Shown here: positions 5,249 through 6,768 of the stretch, one piece after another | Position numbering within the stretch: the first letter of the stretch is position 1 | Layout of the letters: each line of letters begins with the position of its first letter | DNA from: Gemmatimonadota bacterium | GTDB lineage: Bacteria; Gemmatimonadota; Gemmatimonadetes; Gemmatimonadales; Gemmatimonadaceae | DNA: 6,768 nt | NCBI GenBank assembly: GCA_028287225.1 | Contig: JAQBPZ010000115.1 | Coordinates: forward strand, 1 to 6,768 | Reading direction: 5' to 3' | Notes under the pieces: model-generated | Databases searched by the model: none | What the model saw: the letters and a program-made list of their open reading frames with translations, nothing else | What the model was told of the DNA's origin: nothing | Program-made: the position numbers and the translations under genes

Positions 5249-6022
5249 CTAGCCCTCGCCGCCCCCCGACCGCTCCTCCACCTGCGTGACCGCCGCCTTG
5301 AGAAAGTCCCGGTTCATCCGCGAGATCACGTCGATGCTGATCTCCTTCGGGCAGGCTTCCTGGCACTCGCCATGCCACGTGCAGCCGCCGAAGTTCTCGA
5401 GGTCCATCTGTGCGACCATCTTGAGCGCGCGGCGATAGCGCTCGGGCTGGCCCTGCGGCAGCAGGCCCAGGTGCGAGATCTTGGCGCCGGTGAAGAGCGA
5501 CGCCGAGCCGTTGGGGCACGCCGCGACGCAGGCGCCGCACTGGATGCAGGCCGCCGCATCCATCGCCGCGTCCGCGTCCTGCTTCGGGATCGGGAGCGCG
5601 TTGCCGTCCTGCGGGCTGCCGGTGGGTGCCGAGATGAAGCCCCCAGACGCGACGATCCGGTCCAGCGCACCGCGATTGACGACGAGATCCTTGATGACCG
5701 GAAAGGCCCGCGCCCGCCAGGGCTCGATGACGATCGTGTCGCCGTCCTTGAACGTCCGCATGTGCAGCTGGCAGGTGGCCGTGCCTCGGCTCGGGCCGTG
5801 GGCCACGCCGTTGATCATCATGCCGCACGACCCGCAGATCCCCTCGCGGCAGTCGTGATCGAAGGCGATGGGCGCCTTCCCGGCGCCGATCAGGCCCTCG
5901 TTCACCACGTCGAGCATCTCGAGGAACGACATGTCCGGGCTGACGCCGGTCGCCGCATATTCCTGGAGGCCGCCCGCGCTGCCGGGGCCCGCCTGGCGCC
6001 ATACCTTCAGCGTGAGATTCAT
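5249..6022 (-). CDS. sdhB: Succinate dehydrogenase/fumarate reductase iron-sulfur subunit
   Basis: SdhB carries electrons from the flavin of SdhA through three iron-sulfur clusters to quinone at the membrane (complex II, TCA cycle). It has 257 residues. Plant-type ferredoxin ligands for [2Fe-2S] are C58, C63, C66 (CREGICGSC) and C84. Expected ligands for [4Fe-4S] are C159, C162, C165 (CIQCGAC) and C224, and for [3Fe-4S] C169, C214 and C220; all are present. The ATG at 6022 begins right at the conserved first strand (MNLTLKVW) but lacks a Shine-Dalgarno sequence. An in-frame GTG at 6091-6089 overlaps the sdhA stop as GTGA, has GGAG six bases upstream, and would add 23 Ala/Gly/His-rich residues. 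The start is therefore open. A cytochrome b membrane anchor gene is expected upstream of sdhA, outside the window. Confidence 0.96.
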   Translation of the reverse strand: MNLTLKVWRQAGPGSAGGLQEYAATGVSPDMSFLEMLDVVNEGLIGAGKAPIAFDHDCREGICGSCGMMINGVAHGPSRGTATCQLHMRTFKDGDTIVIEPWRARAFPVIKDLVVNRGALDRIVASGGFISAPTGSPQDGNALPIPKQDADAAMDAAACIQCGACVAACPNGSASLFTGAKISHLGLLPQGQPERYRRALKMVAQMDLENFGGCTWHGECQEACPKEISIDVISRMNRDFLKAAVTQVEERSGGGEG

Positions 6023-6064
6023 GGAATTGGTCTGGTGAGATCCCGCGCCATGGGACGTCGCGGG

Positions 6065-6091
6065 GTGAGCGCCGGCTCCGCCGGCACTCAC
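6065..6091. other. Intercistronic hairpin at the sdhA/sdhB junction
   Basis: GTGAG (6065-6069) pairs with CTCAC (6087-6091) and GCCGGC (6071-6076) with GCCGGC (6080-6085), giving an 11-pair stem with one C/A mismatch and a TCC/GGA triloop. It includes the sdhA stop codon and the possible GTG start of sdhB. No T-tract follows, so mRNA stabilisation or control of sdhB translation is more likely than termination. Confidence 0.5.
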
Positions 6092-6768
6092 TTGTAGCTC
6101 CGCTGCGACAGCTTGATGTTCTCGTAGACGAGCGGCTCCTTGTTCAGGATCGGCGCCTTGCCCTCGCCCGCCCATTCCCAGGCCGCCACGTAGGCGAAGT
6201 GCTCGTCGTCCCGGAGCGCCTCGCCGTCAGGGGTCTGGTGCTCGATCCGGAAGTGCCCGCCGCACGACTCCTCGCGATGCAGCGCGTCGCGGCACATCAG
6301 CTCCCCGAGCTCGAGGAAGTCGGAGACGCGTCCCGCATGCTCGAGCGTCTGGTTCAGCTCGGCGCCCTCGCCCGGCACCATGAGATCGCGCCAGAACTCG
6401 TCCCGCAGCTTCGGGATCAGCTCCAGCGCCTTCTTCAGCCCGGCCGCGTCGCGCGCCATGCCGCAGTGGTCCCACATGATCTGGCCGAGCTCGCGATGGA
6501 ACGAGGCGGGCGTGCGCTTGCCCTTGATGGACAGGAGCTTGTTCGTGCGCGCCTTGATCCCCTCCACCGCCGCGACCACCTCCGGCGCGTCCGCTGCGAC
6601 CGGCTCCAGCTTGTTCGACGCCAGGTAGTCGCCGATGGTCAGCGGGAGCACGAAGTAGCCGTCCGCCAGTCCCTGCATCAGGGCAGAAGCCCCGAGCCGG
6701 TTGGCGCCGTGGTCGCTGAAATTGGCCTCGCCCAGGGCATAAAGGCCCGGCACGGTGGTCATCAGCTC
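6088..6768 (-). CDS. sdhA: Succinate dehydrogenase/fumarate reductase flavoprotein subunit, C-terminal part
   Basis: SdhA oxidises succinate to fumarate on a covalently bound FAD. Only the last 226 residues are in the window; the start and most of the FAD and substrate domains lie off the right edge, and the frame is open through position 6768. The fragment starts ELMTTVPGLYALGEANFSDHGANRLGASALM, in which GLYALGEA and the following Arg of HGANRLG are the conserved closing segment of the flavin fold; that Arg corresponds to a substrate-carboxylate-binding residue in the family. The helical C-terminal domain follows and ends IKLSQRSYK. sdhB follows on the same strand after 65 bases from its ATG (or overlapping, from its GTG). 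No damage is visible. Confidence 0.96.
   Translation of the reverse strand, partial: ELMTTVPGLYALGEANFSDHGANRLGASALMQGLADGYFVLPLTIGDYLASNKLEPVAADAPEVVAAVEGIKARTNKLLSIKGKRTPASFHRELGQIMWDHCGMARDAAGLKKALELIPKLRDEFWRDLMVPGEGAELNQTLEHAGRVSDFLELGELMCRDALHREESCGGHFRIEHQTPDGEALRDDEHFAYVAAWEWAGEGKAPILNKEPLVYENIKLSQRSYK
6098..6101 (-). promoter_or_regulatory. Possible Shine-Dalgarno sequence for the longer sdhB start
   Basis: Reads GGAG on the minus strand inside the end of sdhA, six bases before the GTG at 6091-6089. It supports the upstream GTG start of sdhB; the conserved ATG at 6022 has no comparable site. Confidence 0.35.

Noticed and set aside
5236..5262. GCGGCG/CGCCGC pairing over the sdhB stop codon
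   Set aside because: Only six pairs with a 15-base loop, in low-complexity GC-rich sequence; expected by chance here.
5372..6097. Plus-strand open frame opposite sdhB
   Set aside because: It is antisense to a complete SdhB with all cluster cysteines; its low-complexity Arg/Ala/Asp composition is typical of a shadow frame.

Overview
The window is GC-rich bacterial chromosome carrying core respiratory genes. Codon third positions are mostly G or C. The protein flavour (a SdhA of the 'NFSDHGANRLGASALMQ' type, a 257-residue SdhB, separate nuoC and nuoD, and a dCTP deaminase beginning MSIMSDRW) suggests an environmental lineage, possibly Gemmatimonadota. That placement is inferred from general resemblance and not tested.

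Layout. Positions 1-3964 (minus strand) hold the start of a complex I operon in the order nuoA-B-C-D-E-F. The genes abut or overlap (overlaps of 10, 4 and 4 bases, gaps of 2 and 1) and so are probably translated in a coupled fashion. nuoF runs off the left edge and is interrupted by an in-frame TAG at 53-55, exactly where the family has the Lys of PGTFKDR. Positions 3965-4197 form a divergent intergenic region with a plausible sigma70-like nuo promoter (TTGACA, 18 bases, TAGGTT) and two 6-2-6 palindromes. Positions 4198-4752 (plus strand) hold dcd, dCTP deaminase. A 20-base perfect palindrome separates dcd from a converging gene for an 84-residue single-helix membrane protein of unknown function (4786-5040, minus).

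Positions 5041-5248 are noncoding and contain the most unusual feature: a roughly 119-base near-symmetric inverted repeat. It has four CGAAT copies on one side and three ATTCG copies on the other, spaced 10-11 bases apart, around an apical hairpin that would have a GAAA tetraloop in plus-sense RNA. Positions 5249-6768 (minus) carry sdhB and the C-terminal part of sdhA, with a strong hairpin at their junction.

Functionally, the NADH dehydrogenase (Nuo) and succinate dehydrogenase (Sdh) gene sets both feed electrons into the quinone pool; dcd belongs to dUTP/dTTP supply and is probably just a neighbour. I see no CRISPR, tRNA, rRNA, transposase or defence genes. The points most worth following are the CGAAT/ATTCG dyad element, the nuoF nonsense codon, the repeated GTGA stop/start overlaps and the candidate regulatory palindromes upstream of nuoA.
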